Of a DNA stretch of 29,533 nucleotides, positions 8,821 through 20,999 are shown piece after piece. The DNA is taken from assembly GCA_036897625.1 (NCBI GenBank), contig JAYMTA010000413.1, positions 1-29,533 on the forward strand, given 5' to 3'. This DNA is from Pelargonium cotyledonis (lineage: Eukaryota; Streptophyta; Magnoliopsida; Geraniales; Geraniaceae). The notes beneath the pieces are model-generated. The model made no database searches and was not told the origin of the DNA. It saw only the letters and a list, made by a program, of their open reading frames with translations. Numbering within the stretch: the stretch's first letter is position 1; every line of letters begins with the position of its first letter. Position numbers and translations under genes: made by a program.

Positions 8821-11800
8821 ATGGGTACCCAGTTGTGAATATCCAGCTTTACTTTCATTGATTTTGATTCACTTGGGTTTGATCAATGTCAATCTGTTTT
8901 TTTTTTTTTTTCCTTTTATCGATTGCAGCTGGTGAAAACCCTTTCAAGAGAATTTTGAAGACACTAGAGAAGCCTGGAGGTGGTGAATTCGGCAACTACT
9001 ATAGCTTGCCTGCGCTCGATGATCCGAGAATCGGTATCTGTCGTTGTTCATTTCATTATATTTTCAAATTTTCTGTCTGTTTGGCTAGAATGTGATAGAA
9101 AATGATGGAAAATGACTGTTTCGTGTTGTGTTTTTATGTTGTTCTTTTGTTTGGTCTAAAGTGGGAATATTCAATATAAAGTGAATATATTCTTAGCAAC
9201 CAAACACAAACAGAGCATTGTTGATTTGGTAATTCAGTGAAATTATGTTATGGGCTGTGTTTCAGATAAGCTACCATACTCTATAAGGATCCTACTTGAA
9301 TCGGCTATTCGGAACTGTGATGAGTACCAAGTTAGGAGTAATGATGTTGAGAAGATCATTGACTGGGAAAACACCTCACCTAAGATGGTTGAAATTCCAT
9401 TTAAGCCAGCTAGAGTACTTCTTCAGGTGAAGTGTTTTTTAGTACTGAAGCCCGTGCTTTTGCTTGTGGCAATGAGAGCTTGTATGGTGGTGTGGTTAAA
9501 TTTACAATGTTGTTATTTGGTTCCAGGATTTTACTGGTGTACCAGCTGTTGTTGATCTTGCTTGCATGCGTGACGCCATGAACCAACTTGGTGGTGATTC
9601 TGATAAAATTAACCCATTGGTGAGTTATGCTAGATAGAAATTGGCATTCGAGTATCCATTTTTTAAAAACTATTTGATTCTCTATATAGCTTACTGAGAG
9701 ATGTACCTTCACTTATGCATAAGTATAGAAACATTGCTGTATTTCTGTGTACGAGTTAATGTGTTAAGACTCGGTATTCAGGTTCCAGTTGATCTTGTGA
9801 TTGATCACTCAGTCCAAGTCGATGTGGCAAGGTCAGAAAATGCTGTGCAGGCAAACATGGAACTTGAGTTCAAAAGAAACAAAGAAAGATTTGCTTTTCT
9901 CAAGTGGGGTTCAAATGCATTCCACAACATGCTTGTTGTTCCTCCTGGATCTGGAATAGTCCACCAGGTAAATCAACAGTGTGTTCTTTTTTGTAGCCAT
10001 TTATGCTATCAGGGCATGATTAACCATTCTGTCCTTATTTGTGAAACGTATTGTGTTGTTAAGCGAAATTTATGTAATCTTGCATAAGAGTACTGAAGGT
10101 TGTTTATGTGATCTCCAGGTTAATCTAGAATACCTCGGCAGAGTTGTGTTCAACACTAATGGTATGATTTACCCTGATAGTGTTGTTGGAACGGATTCAC
10201 ACACAACTATGATTGATGGATTGGGTGTTGCTGGCTGGGGAGTTGGTGGAATAGAGGCAGAAGCTGCAATGCTTGGCCAGGTTAAAATTTTTGCTGTCAT
10301 ACTGTATTTTTACCTCATGGAAATAAATAATGGTACAGTTAAATGATTCTCATATGGAAATAAATGCATTAGAATGGATCAATACGGATTGCTCTATTTT
10401 GCATGCCCTGTATCATTTTCCAGTAACGATGATTATTTACTTTTACTTTTCATGCAGCCAATGAGTATGGTCTTGCCTGGTGTGGTTGGCTTTAAATTAT
10501 CAGGAAATCTCAGAAAGGGTGTGCCAGCCACTGATTTAGTTTTGACAGTTACTCAAATGCTGAGAAGTCATGGGGTTGTTGGAAAGTTTGTGGAGTTCTA
10601 TGGTAAACATTATCCAAGCTGTGTTGCTACTTATATTAATGTTTTTCACTCAAAAAATTGCAGCGTGACTCGCTATTTGTCTCACGTAGATGTTGATGTT
10701 ACTCTTCTCTGCAGGGGAAGGCATGAGTGAACTTCCATTGGCAGACCGTGCCACTATAGCCAACATGTCTCCAGAGTATGGTGCAACTATGGGCTTCTTC
10801 CCTGTTGATCATGTCACTCTGCAATATCTAAAACTTACTGGCAGGAGTGATGACACTGTAAGTGACCATATAATATATGTTACTTTGTTTTGCCATTAAT
10901 TCCATGTTACGCTGACTTGTATATTTGCATGTAGATTACTATGATAGAATCCTACTTACGAGCTAACAAGATGTTTGTGGACTACAGTGAGGTAGTTGAT
11001 GAACACCCTTTTGTTTGTTTTTCTACAATTATTCTCATTTTGACTTGGCTGATTGATTATTTGTTGGCTGAACACAGCCCCAGGTTGAGAGCGTGTACTC
11101 CTCCGGTCTGGAACTAAATCTTGAGGATGTTGAACCTTGTATGTCAGGGCCAAAGAGGTAAATTTTCTAGATACAGGGATAGATGAACTAAGTGTGTAGT
11201 GGGGGCAGCTCTTTGCACAATTAGTTTTGAATTTGTCCCTTTTATTTTTTGAAATTTTAATTCTTGCACCACAATAATTTTGATTTTTGCCCCAATTGTT
11301 TGATAAAATTCCACAATAATTTTGATTTTTGCCCCAATTGTTTGATAAAATTTTCATTCTTGTAGTTCCCTACCACGAACAAAAACTCTAGATCCATCAT
11401 TCATCCATGTTTAGATATATTCTGATTTCTGTACACAATTCAGTTTTGGGTATTTCCAGTGTTTCATGATCTACCTCTCAGAATAAGATATTCTGCAGGC
11501 CACATGATCGAGTTCCTTTGAGACAAATGAAGGCAGATTGGCATGCATGCTTAGATAACAAGGTTGGGTTTAAGGTAAGAATTCTTACAAACTTGTAGAA
11601 GTTTTATTTAAGCATTGATGACTACTGATCATGACTTGTTATAGAGTTTATGAATCAACTTGATCCAGTCAGAATATTACTTTCATTTTAGTTTTGAATA
11701 GATAGATTGAAAATGAGTCATCATGGTTATTTACCTCTCTAGGTTTAATTTAATTCCATGATACTGCAGGGCTTTGCTGTACCAAAGGAATCTCAGACCA

Positions 11801-14439
11801 AGGCAGCATCTTTCACATTTAATGGGACCCCTGCACAGCTTAGGCATGGAGATGTTGTGATAGCTGCTATCACTAGTTGCACAAATACTTCAAATCCTAG
11901 TGTAATGCTTGGAGCTGCTTTGGTTGCAAAGAAAGCTTGTGATTTAGGATTAGAGGTTTGTCTCTTCTTTTAGTCATCCTGTATCGAATGAGGATAACGG
12001 ATAGACATACAATACCGTACGCAAAGTCAAACTCTGAGCCTCTAGAGACACAGCAATATTGGAGCTATATTTAGTAAACCCAGCATCAACAAATACTTTT
12101 CTCTGATCTGATTAGGTAATATTTGTAAATAAAAAGCATCTTAGATCATGTAAAGGGGAAGTTTAAATATCGTATGGCTGTATACTGGTGTACATTTGTG
12201 CTGGCTTCTTCTGGTTGCAGTTTCATGGGCTAGCTGCTGTCCTTGTGCCTTTTTAAGAACTAAACACATTGAAGTAGAATGATTATAGCAGGTCAAAACC
12301 TTTGATGTTTGAGTATTTTCGTTATAGGAATTGATATTTATGAATTGCAATCCATCTTTTATCAGGTGAAGCCATGGATCAAGACAAGTCTTGCTCCTGG
12401 TTCTGGGGTTGTAACCAAATACTTGCAAAAAAGGTGCATACAAATAACTTTAAAAAAAAATTGTATCTAACATTTGTTCTTCTCCTGTGCTATACATTGC
12501 GAAGTCATGTGTTGCCTATGCAGTGGCTTGCAACAGTATTTGAATCAACTAGGGTTTCATATCGTTGGGTATGGGTGCACCACATGCATTGGTAATTCAG
12601 GAGATATTGATGAAGCAGTGGCATCAGCTATTACTGAAAATGGTAAGTTTCTTCTTATAGTTCGTGAGTTTCTCAACTTCTTTTCATTAGAGTTTCACGA
12701 TGATAATATTGTTCTTTTCCTCTTTCTTTCTTTTTTTCTTCCCTAGACATAGTGGCTGCAGCTGTATTGTCCGGGAATAGGAATTTCGAGGGCCGTGTGC
12801 ATCCTTTGACCAGGGCTAATTATCTTGCCTCTCCTCCCCTAGTAGTTGCCTATGCTCTTGCTGGCACGGTACACATAATGCACATGGCTATACCTTAAAT
12901 TACTTGAAATGATATCTGTGTTACACATAGGAGCGTTTTGCTGCTCAGCAAGCATTGTCGATGAATAATGACATCATAAGATGATTGTGCAGGTGGACAT
13001 TGATTTTGAAACAGAACCCATTGGGTCGGGAAAAGATGGCAAGGAGATATTTTTTAGGGACATCTGGCCATCAAATGAAGAAGTAGCAGATGTAAGGGCC
13101 ACTAACCTAATCCACTTTCTGCTTAAATGTGAGTTTTAACACATAAGAAGATTAAAGATTTTATTGGTATTTCATTCTCAAACCGTTCTTAGGTTGTGCA
13201 ATCAAGTGTGCTGCCCGATATGTTCAAGGCTACGTATGAAGCGATCACCCAAGGAAATCCCATGTGGAATGAATTATCTGTTCCATCTAGCGCTCTCTAT
13301 TCCTGGGACTCGTCATCAACTTATATACATGAGCCGCCTTACTTTAAAAGCATGAGTATGTCTCCTCCCGGCCCACATGGAGTCAAGGATGCCTACTGCC
13401 TACTCAACTTTGGAGACAGTATCACGACTGATCACATTTCACCAGCTGGTAGCATCCACAAAGACAGTCCGGCAGCCAAATACCTTATTGAGCGCGGAGT
13501 TGATAGAAGAGACTTCAATTCTTATGGAAGTCGCCGTGGTAATGATGAGGTGATGGCAAGGGGTACCTTTGCTAATATTCGCATTGTCAACAAACTATTG
13601 AAAGGAGAGGTTGGGCCTAAAACAATTCATATTCCCAGTGGAGAGAAACTATCAGTGTTCGATGCGGCAGTGGTAATTTTTTCTGCCAAGTTCACTTGTT
13701 TTCTACTTAATAGTTTCTGTACAATGATATTATAATGTCTAATTGGTAGAATGTTACTGCATATGATAAGGAGCTCTTTGTCCATAAGATTTATCAGTTG
13801 CCTAAGTGCATTTCTTTTCTCAGAGGTACAAAAGCGAGGGGCACGACACCATTATTTTGGCTGGTGCCGAGTATGGAAGTGGAAGTTCTCGTGATTGGGC
13901 TGCAAAGGGTCCAATGTTACTGGTATGGACTTTTATGCCATCTTGTTCTATTTGTGTTTCCATGTACACATTGGTGTTCCTTACAATACTTACAATGTTA
14001 ATCGAACTCAGGGTGTGAAAGCAGTCATAGCAAAGAGCTTCGAGCGAATTCACCGCAGTAATTTGGTGGGTATGGGAATTGTTCCCCTATGTTTCAAGGC
14101 TGGCGAGGATGCTGACACAATGGAGTTGACGGGCCATGAACGTTTCAGCATTGACCTCCCAAGCGATGTGAGTGAAATAAGACCTGGTCAAGATATTACA
14201 GTGGTGACAGACAACGGCAAATCATTCACATGTACAGTTAGATTTGATACAGAGGTAACACAACTAATTACCCGTAAATCTATTTATCAAACTTATTTGT
14301 GATTTATGATAGCTTCACGGCTTTAGTCCCAAAGTCATTGAAAGCTCATGTCACTGAAATGCAGGTGGAATTGGCTTATTTCAATCATGGGGGCATTCTG
14401 CAATACGTCATTAGAAACTTGATCAATGCAAAGCATTGA
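8821..14439 (+). CDS. ACO1: Aconitate hydratase (aconitase), ACO1 type
   Basis: Twenty coding exons: 8821-8824, 8929-9033, 9266-9426, 9527-9619, 9782-9967, 10119-10280, 10458-10602, 10715-10857, 10935-10991, 11078-11157, 11499-11574, 11770-11955, 12366-12433, 12524-12642, 12747-12868, 12993-13091, 13193-13672, 13824-13922, 14012-14254 and 14365-14439. They sum to 2703 nt, 900 aa, matching plant ACO1 (about 898). All introns are GT-AG and phases agree. The enzyme isomerises citrate to isocitrate through cis-aconitate in the TCA and glyoxylate/cytosolic routes. The 4Fe-4S ligands are C441 ([10 protein letters not shown]), C507 and C510 ([12 protein letters not shown]); the swivel-domain substrate loop [17 protein letters not shown] is intact. 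The start is inferred: ATG plus one G, then intron 1, giving [11 protein letters not shown]. No AUG-encoded transit peptide precedes it, which suggests a cytosolic form, although plant ACO1 proteins are also reported with mitochondria. Nothing is broken. Confidence 0.97.
11269..11352 (+). repeat. 42-bp perfect tandem duplication in ACO intron 10
   Basis: A 42-bp unit beginning CCACAATAATTTTGATTTTT and ending GTTTGATAAAATT occurs twice in direct succession, 11269-11310 and 11311-11352, with no difference between copies. Identity implies a recent duplication or gene conversion. It lies well inside the intron (11158-11498) and does not touch the splice sites. Confidence 0.9.
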
Positions 14440-16560
14440 TCAGTGCAACCGATTGACTAAAATGTTTTCGATGCATTTTTTTCGATGATCATATGGATAG
14501 GGGAACATAAAAATCTTATGGGTTGAGTCTAATAATCATATGGATTAATAAGAGTGTTGTTTTGCAGATGGAGTGGTTCAATGTTAAGGGGTTTGTTTTG
14601 GCCTTAATGTACTTGTTTCAAGTGTTGTGATGGTTATCTTCTGAGTTATTGTCCATTTTCATGAACTTTAATTTTAGTCTGCTCATGTTTCACCTATCTT
14701 TGCTATATCATTAAGATTTTGTGTTTTTTATTCTAATTCTGAGATAGTAGTTTCCATAATTTAAGTGAATACAGTGTAATTGATGAACCAAATTGATGCA
14801 TAAACATATTTAGTTAAACATTTGTTTATTTTGAGTTCATTTGAATTTGGTGGCTCAAACTTTGGATAATCCAAGTACAAAGATTTTTTTTTTTTTCCTC
14901 TCTTATGTCCCCAAGATAAACCTTCGGTTATTAAGAACACAATTTACCCATTTAATTTTTTTATCTCGATTGTTTCATAGAAATGTTGAATAGGTCAGTT
15001 AAAAAAAATGTTTAATAGGTTAATTGTTCTACCGGCTATGTTTCATAGCACTAAATTTATGTTATGAAGAAGTTGCAAATCATAATAAGATGGAAACTAC
15101 ACATCAAGGGAAAACATTTTTCTTTTCTTATAATTCGTCATGTCCTCATATTTTTTCAACAAGATTCAAAATCACGGTTTTTGCTAAAGAAATGTGACAT
15201 CCGATTTTTAATTGATTTTAAAAAGTGCGATGTAAGGAAGTTAAGGACCAGCGAGAAAAAGAGATAAAGAACCTAAAAGGTTAAAAACTCAGTTATTTGA
15301 AAAATTAGACATACTTTGATGATCATAAGAAAAATAATTGGTTCGTGTTATGATTATGCATGTTTTTTACATGTCCATCAAGTGTCTCTCGACGTGTTTC
15401 AGAGTATTTCCTCACAAAAGAGCCGGGTAAAATCCAAACGTGCTGCGTAAAAAGGCACTTTATTTTGGCTGGCTCATATGTGCTAATTTTGGTACATGAA
15501 CAATACATGTATTAGGTGAGACATGAAAGTCACATTGTACATACACATCCCAACTTTTAAAATAAGATGGGAAGAAAATCTGGGAATTTTTTTAGCCACC
15601 GACACCAAAATCTAAACAAGCTCGAATTTTTCCATGACAAAACATTCATAAGAGATGAACGAACAGTTACACAGCGAAAAAAGCTAGAACTAAGAAATAA
15701 TTAAGCATGATGCAATTTATACTTACTACTTTCGTATGTTCAAGAACAAATAGTGCATGGTGAAATGCAGTATGGTTGTCTTCGATTTTCCACTCAAGCA
15801 CATAAACCACAAATTAAACAACGGGAATTGTAATATATCAGTTTAATATAAGTAGGGTTTTGGTTTCACATACGCATCATCAGCAACAGACCTGAATCTA
15901 TGGATTTGCGGAATACACATAAATTTGCAAATTTTATTCTCAGGGATAGTAGCAACATGCAGGGACAGACCTCGGACAAAAATGCAAGTTAGATGTGTGA
16001 TGGCTGGCCAGTTTTTAGAACACTACAATGGCGAGTGAGTCACGTACCACACATGAAGCCCAATAACAAATGGTGGCCTCTGTCTGAGACTTTTACAAAG
16101 CACCTACAGTGCCAGTGTGTCACTACCTCCCGCACTTTTATCTGCCAAATATAAATTAAACAAACACGACTGTAAACAATCACAAAATCAGAGCAGTGGA
16201 AGATCTGTCAATGCTTTGAGTATTCCAGAGTTTTTCCTTTCATTTTTATTCACATTGACCACAACAATTACAAAATCAGAAGGACTTTAGTATTCCTAAA
16301 ATCTGTCCTAAATAGTACAACTAGTATGTTCAAGTGTTTGGACAAGACTTGGTACAAGAATTTGAACTGTTGAGCTGACAACAGGTCTATCGAAGATAAG
16401 CAACACAGAATCTACTCACAACAATAAGCAAATGTAAATGCAACTAAACAGACTTGAAATCATTTAGACAGTAAATGATAATGAAAACTGAATCTGAACG
16501 TGCATGCCTTGAATTTGATACTTGTCCTTCTGGGTTTCAAAAATTACCTGTAGGATATTA
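14440..16560. other. Tail-to-tail spacer between ACO and P4H genes
   Basis: The genes on both sides point into this region, so its ends should hold both 3' UTRs: ACO from 14440 to about 14700, and P4H from 16560 down to perhaps 16250. I see no convincing gene, RNA or transposon end in between. Open frames such as the one near 15064-15267 are low-complexity and lysine-rich, with no family resemblance. Confidence 0.55.
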
Positions 16561-19500
16561 TCATATCATATACTCATTCACACGCAACCACTTTGTAGAT
16601 GACCATTTATTCCCTTTAATCACAGGGCAACCACCTGGAGTAAGATAGATAAATCAATTGAAAATAGAACTAAAAGGTAATTATGAACAATGCGTTTAAT
16701 TACGATATTACTTTTAGTAAGAGGATGAATACTCCCTCCGTTCCAAAATAATTGTCCTATTTCTCTAAAAATAATTGTCCACTTTCTTATTTTGTTAGAT
16801 AGTTATGAATGAATTGCCAACAATATCCTTAAGATAAGTATGTTAGAAACCCTTGAGTTTGTTACAACACGAGCACATGCATGGGGGTAGACACGACAAA
16901 ACTTAACTCTAACTAACTCATCCTTAAGCTTCACAAAATTGGAAAATGGACAGTTAATTTGGGACGGGGGAGTATCATATTGCAACAGCTGACAGACAGG
17001 AAATGTCTTCGCACACTTCATTGACTTGTCTACATGGGCCTTACAAATAAGTTACCAGTACTAACCATGCAAGCTTGAAGGATCTAGAGAAGCATCAGGG
17101 TGCATGCTCCAAAAAAGCAACGCATCACCCATCTTTGGCTTTACAGATAGGCCTTTTTTCCCACACTCAGATAACTCATTATACCAAGGGACAGCACTGA
17201 TGTTTCCTTTCGCAGAAGGAAACACTGTCTCTCCTCCCTCTTCAACATCTGAACTGTACCATTGTGAAAGATGAAAATATCGAATGAAAAACATGTAGGT
17301 TGAAGAAAATGCAAGACAATTTAGAGAATTCAAGGGGTAAGCAGATCATGTCACATACAGGTACATGAGTACTGTAGCTATGCGTTGTCCACCATTCTTA
17401 GTATTATACTCATCCTGGAAGTAGTCAAAATGAGGTTCATACTTCTGTCCAACTTCATAGTGGAGAACTTGAAGTCCTTCCCCATGATCTGTATATTTTT
17501 TAGAGTTGGCATAAATAACAGGTACCCAATTCCATAATAAACAATTACTACCAAAAACAAAATGTTAAAGATGCAAAGAGAGAGACAAATATCATCAAAA
17601 GCATTGCAGCACCAATCATCATGAGAAAAATTATGTTTATAAATTGAACACATGATCTATATTCTAGTAACTTGTTTGGTTGGGAACAAGAGGGTAAAAA
17701 AGAAAAGGACCGTGTGTCATCTAATACCAGAAACAGAACAAATTTTGTCCAACAGAGAACATATAGAGCTTAATACACCATCTCTCATTCATATCAGATA
17801 CAACCATCTAGTCTTCGTGTATGCGAGCGTATGAACGTGTAAGCCCAAAAATGGTCGATGTTGGCAACTCTAGACTAGGACGCATATCAAATCAAATAAT
17901 AACAAACTAAAAAATTATGAAATTGATACTCACACACTTCTTCATAAAACTATTAAAGAGCGCTAAAACAACTAATAGAAAACTATTTAATATGCCAGGG
18001 TAACCGAAGGCAATTGTAAAACATAGTAAAGCTTTCGCAAAAGCTTTTAGATTGCACATGAAACCATTAGATGTTGAAACAACGAGGGGGCATTAAAAAA
18101 AGAAGATAGAAGATCATCACAAAAAATTAAATGCTATAGTGAATGCATCAAAAGAGATTAAGAAAATACGAGTTAATTTAAGATCTAGTAAAATGAAAAG
18201 GAACTCCTCAAAAGTGCATACCCACAGGTATGAATGTGAAATCAGCAATCCTTTTCTCAATATCCCTGACGATTTTATCACGTCCTCTAGCTAAAAATGT
18301 TCCAGAGCTGGTGCGCACCCTGCATTAATGCAAGATATCCCAAAAATTCTATGTGTAAATAACAAAATTGGGAAAGCATGAAAAGTTCTCCAAGCTCAAT
18401 CTAATTTACATGGGAGATGGATGGTAATAAATGCATACCTGCTATCCTTACTCTTGCCAGTTGCGCTATCAACAACTGTTGACTTTTGCATATGAGGCTT
18501 CGCAAGATTAATCAGGTATTCACATTCTTCCTGGCTCTGTTAAAAAAAAAATCAAATTAAGTGTTTGGTGACTTACAGAAAATCCCACTAAATCAACATT
18601 GTAACAGATTATAATTAATAAAATAGATAAGGATTTTCATTTGACAAGAAGGCAAATATCAGAAAACTAATTAGTTTGAGAGAGAGCGGGAGGGAGAGGG
18701 GGAGAGAGAGCTTGTGAAAGCATTTTCAGGTGACAGTCTCTTGCCTTCAATTTTCAATAGATGACAAAGGTGCCAACTAACTGTCAGGTGCAATGTTCTG
18801 GATTTCCTCTCTTTTTTCTCCGTATATTCTTCATTTTTTGTTCTGTCTTCTTTTGGACTTTATTTTTACATTATCATGTTAATTTGCATTATTAAATTAG
18901 CAAATTGCCGAATTGATATATAATTTGGTGAAACGCTATGAAGAATGAGATATTTTTTCTCCCCCAAGTAAAAATAAGAATCAAAATTGTTACACCTTTA
19001 ACAAGTATATTACTTTGAACATTAAGTAGAAAGTAATTAATCTTAGACATGCATGGTTCATGTGTACATGTTTTGTGTGCGTGTGTGAAGTGTGTACAAG
19101 TTATTAGTTGCTTATACATATAGTTGTTCACCTCTACCATAAATTTTGAGATTATATGCATTTAGATGTTATTTGTGATAATATATGTGGCTTCCAATGC
19201 ATTTTAATTCATGGTTTAGTTACCAATACTTTTCAAGAACACCACAGATTGGACCCTGATTTTAAGAACCTTAAGTAACACATAAATTGGCAAATTTGAC
19301 GCCACCACTTGGAGATTTTCCTACATTTAAACCATGCAGGCATGCACCTTTATCTTCGGCAACATTATTAAGGAGTGCCCACCACTCAAAATTCATGAGA
19401 GAACCAAAAGTCCAACCAACCAATGGATGCACCAATTTTACAATTTGATCAGTCCATTTCTCACAGGGAGTCTCCAAATATTCCACCTAGGATCCAAGTA

Positions 19501-20220
19501 CAGCTCTAGGATTCTCTATTATGATCAGATGTAATTCATGAACCTCACAATCTCTAATTATGCTGTTTACAATTTTACATTACTATTTTACTATTAAAAA
19601 TAATCAAATAGATGTCTAGAACACGCATCGGTTAAGTAAGCAAAATTCCCCTAACAAATAGAGCGTAAATAAAGATATAGATCACAAAAAAACTATCATT
19701 TTAGAAACTTCCAAATATCAATTAAATTCCACTTATTGAACATTGTATGAATTCTCATGAAAAAGCATGCAAAATGACAGCGACGAATGCTATCCAAGAC
19801 AGTTTAAGCATCAGAAAATCAGATAAAGATATATATAAAAAAACTCACCAAAAAATTGTGATAAATATATGCTCTAGGCTCCCAGGAGATCACTTCCACC
19901 CATTTCTCCTTCCTCCCTTCGTCCCCGTCACTTCTGCAACATCACAAAAGGAGAAAAAAACCAGTCAAATCACAACAATTACCAGATCAGCAAATGAATT
20001 GGAGAAGAAAGAACCATAATGCACACCCGTCGACAGTCTGGTGAACGATGGAGCTGAGATCGTTGGCCTTGGGAGAATCGCCGGAATTGCCGGGGATCGA
20101 GAGGATTCCGAGGCCGAGAAGAATGAGAATGACGAAAGTGAACATGATGAGCATGGAGAGCACGAGCGTGGTGGAAGAGGTCTTGCGAGCTGGGAGGCGG
20201 TAATGCCTCGGCTTCGCCAT
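16561..20220 (-). CDS. P4H5: Prolyl 4-hydroxylase, type II membrane 2OG-Fe(II) dioxygenase
   Basis: Seven exons on the minus strand, in transcript order 20220-20027, 19933-19849, 18536-18439, 18319-18222, 17488-17359, 17253-17066 and 16634-16561; 288 aa plus TGA, close to Arabidopsis P4H5 (about 290). A short basic N-terminus (MAKPRHYRLPARK) precedes one transmembrane helix at about residues 18-42, giving the type II topology of ER/Golgi P4Hs, followed by the lumenal catalytic domain. Iron ligands are H178 and D180 (PHFDYF) and H264 (SLHGGCPV); K274, ten residues on, is the 2-oxoglutarate-binding lysine. Family blocks WVEVISWEPRA, VRTSSGTF, GGQRIATVLMYL, GGETVFP and DALLFW are all present. 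The enzyme hydroxylates prolines of extensins and other cell-wall glycoproteins before O-arabinosylation. The symbol denotes the P4H5-like clade and is not certain. Intron 2 is about 1.3 kb; intron 6 holds a MITE. No damage seen. Confidence 0.95.
16732..16972. mobile_element. Stowaway MITE, 241 bp, in P4H intron 6
   Basis: The left end reads CTCCCTCCGTTCCAAAATAA and the right end, reverse complemented, CTCCCCCGTCCCAAATTAAC, so the two terminal inverted repeats match over about 25 bp with a few changes and one gap. TA flanks each side (16730-16731 and 16973-16974), the TA duplication of Tc1/mariner-type elements. It has no transposase. It lies wholly within the last intron of the P4H gene (16635-17065), 97 bp from the acceptor end. 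Confidence 0.88.
18678..18710. repeat. GA-rich microsatellite in P4H intron 2
   Basis: An imperfect run of GA and GGGA units on the plus strand (polypyrimidine on the transcript strand) inside the long second intron. The acceptor of that intron is elsewhere (18537-18538), so the tract is not the acceptor's polypyrimidine tract. Confidence 0.8.
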
Positions 20221-20247
20221 TGGTGAGCTTCGGAGATGGATCTGAGG

Positions 20248-20255
20248 AACCCTAG
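20248..20255 (-). promoter_or_regulatory. Telo-box-like motif in P4H leader
   Basis: AACCCTAG (plus strand) lies 28 bp upstream of the P4H ATG. Telo-boxes near transcription starts are common in plant housekeeping genes and are bound by telomere-repeat-binding (TRB) proteins. A single short match like this could be chance. Confidence 0.3.
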
Positions 20256-20300
20256 AGCAGCAACGGATCTGGAAATCTAGACGAGCCGAGTCGGTACACA

Positions 20301-20316
20301 GAGAGAGAGAGAGAGA
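20301..20316. repeat. (GA)8 microsatellite in the P4H 5' leader
   Basis: Eight perfect GA dinucleotides on the plus strand, so a CT tract on the P4H sense strand about 80 bp upstream of its start codon. Such CT/GA runs are typical of plant leaders and are often length-polymorphic. Confidence 0.9.
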
Positions 20317-20999
20317 AGTGCACGCGCTTAGCTTTGAATTGTTCTTTGTATCGAATCCAGACTGTGTGTAAAGTCTCTGCGTTGGATTGTTTTCGTTGCG
20401 AGATACGGCAAGGTAAGGTGGGCTTGGAAATTATAAATGAAACGATGACGTGTTGCTCTGCCGTCTCGCTCTGCCCTCTGGGCGCTGAGTCCACGACGAC
20501 TCGTCTTTGTGGATCTACTTGTATTTTTAACTGCTTTCACTTGTATTTTTAACTGTTTTAACCACATTCATCAACATGCTATTAAGCTAGGTTATGGAGG
20601 AGACGACCTTTTAAAGTTGACATATCTATTATACTTTTATGCTAGGTTAAGAATTTGAGAGACGTTACGTGTCTAAGTCAATTAGTTTTTGGCTTAAAAT
20701 AAGTTACTAATAAGATGTTAATACCTCGTTAAAATAGTTCGATTTAGACACATCGTTCTGCTCTCATCAATTCACTTGAATGGGTACACGTGATTTTCAT
20801 GAGATGGTAATATCTCATTATTCTCTAAACTCTTAATGAATTAGAATAGTCGGTTCAATTAGTCTTTATTGCTAGTATCAAAACTATTAGTTGATTTTTA
20901 GAGTTAGAATAGCTTCTATTTTTACTTTAATTGACAAAGATGTTAAGTTGTTAACAAGTTAAATTTGTTCATTAAGTTGTTGTTTGTTGAGAAATAGTG

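Noticed and set aside
8886..9095. Alternative aconitase start at ATG 8886 giving a hydrophobic N-terminus (MSICFFFF...) in frame with exon 2
   Set aside because: It reads through the T-tract and acceptor of intron 1. Phe-rich residues come from poly-T, and no ACO protein has such a start. It would need a promoter inside the intron.
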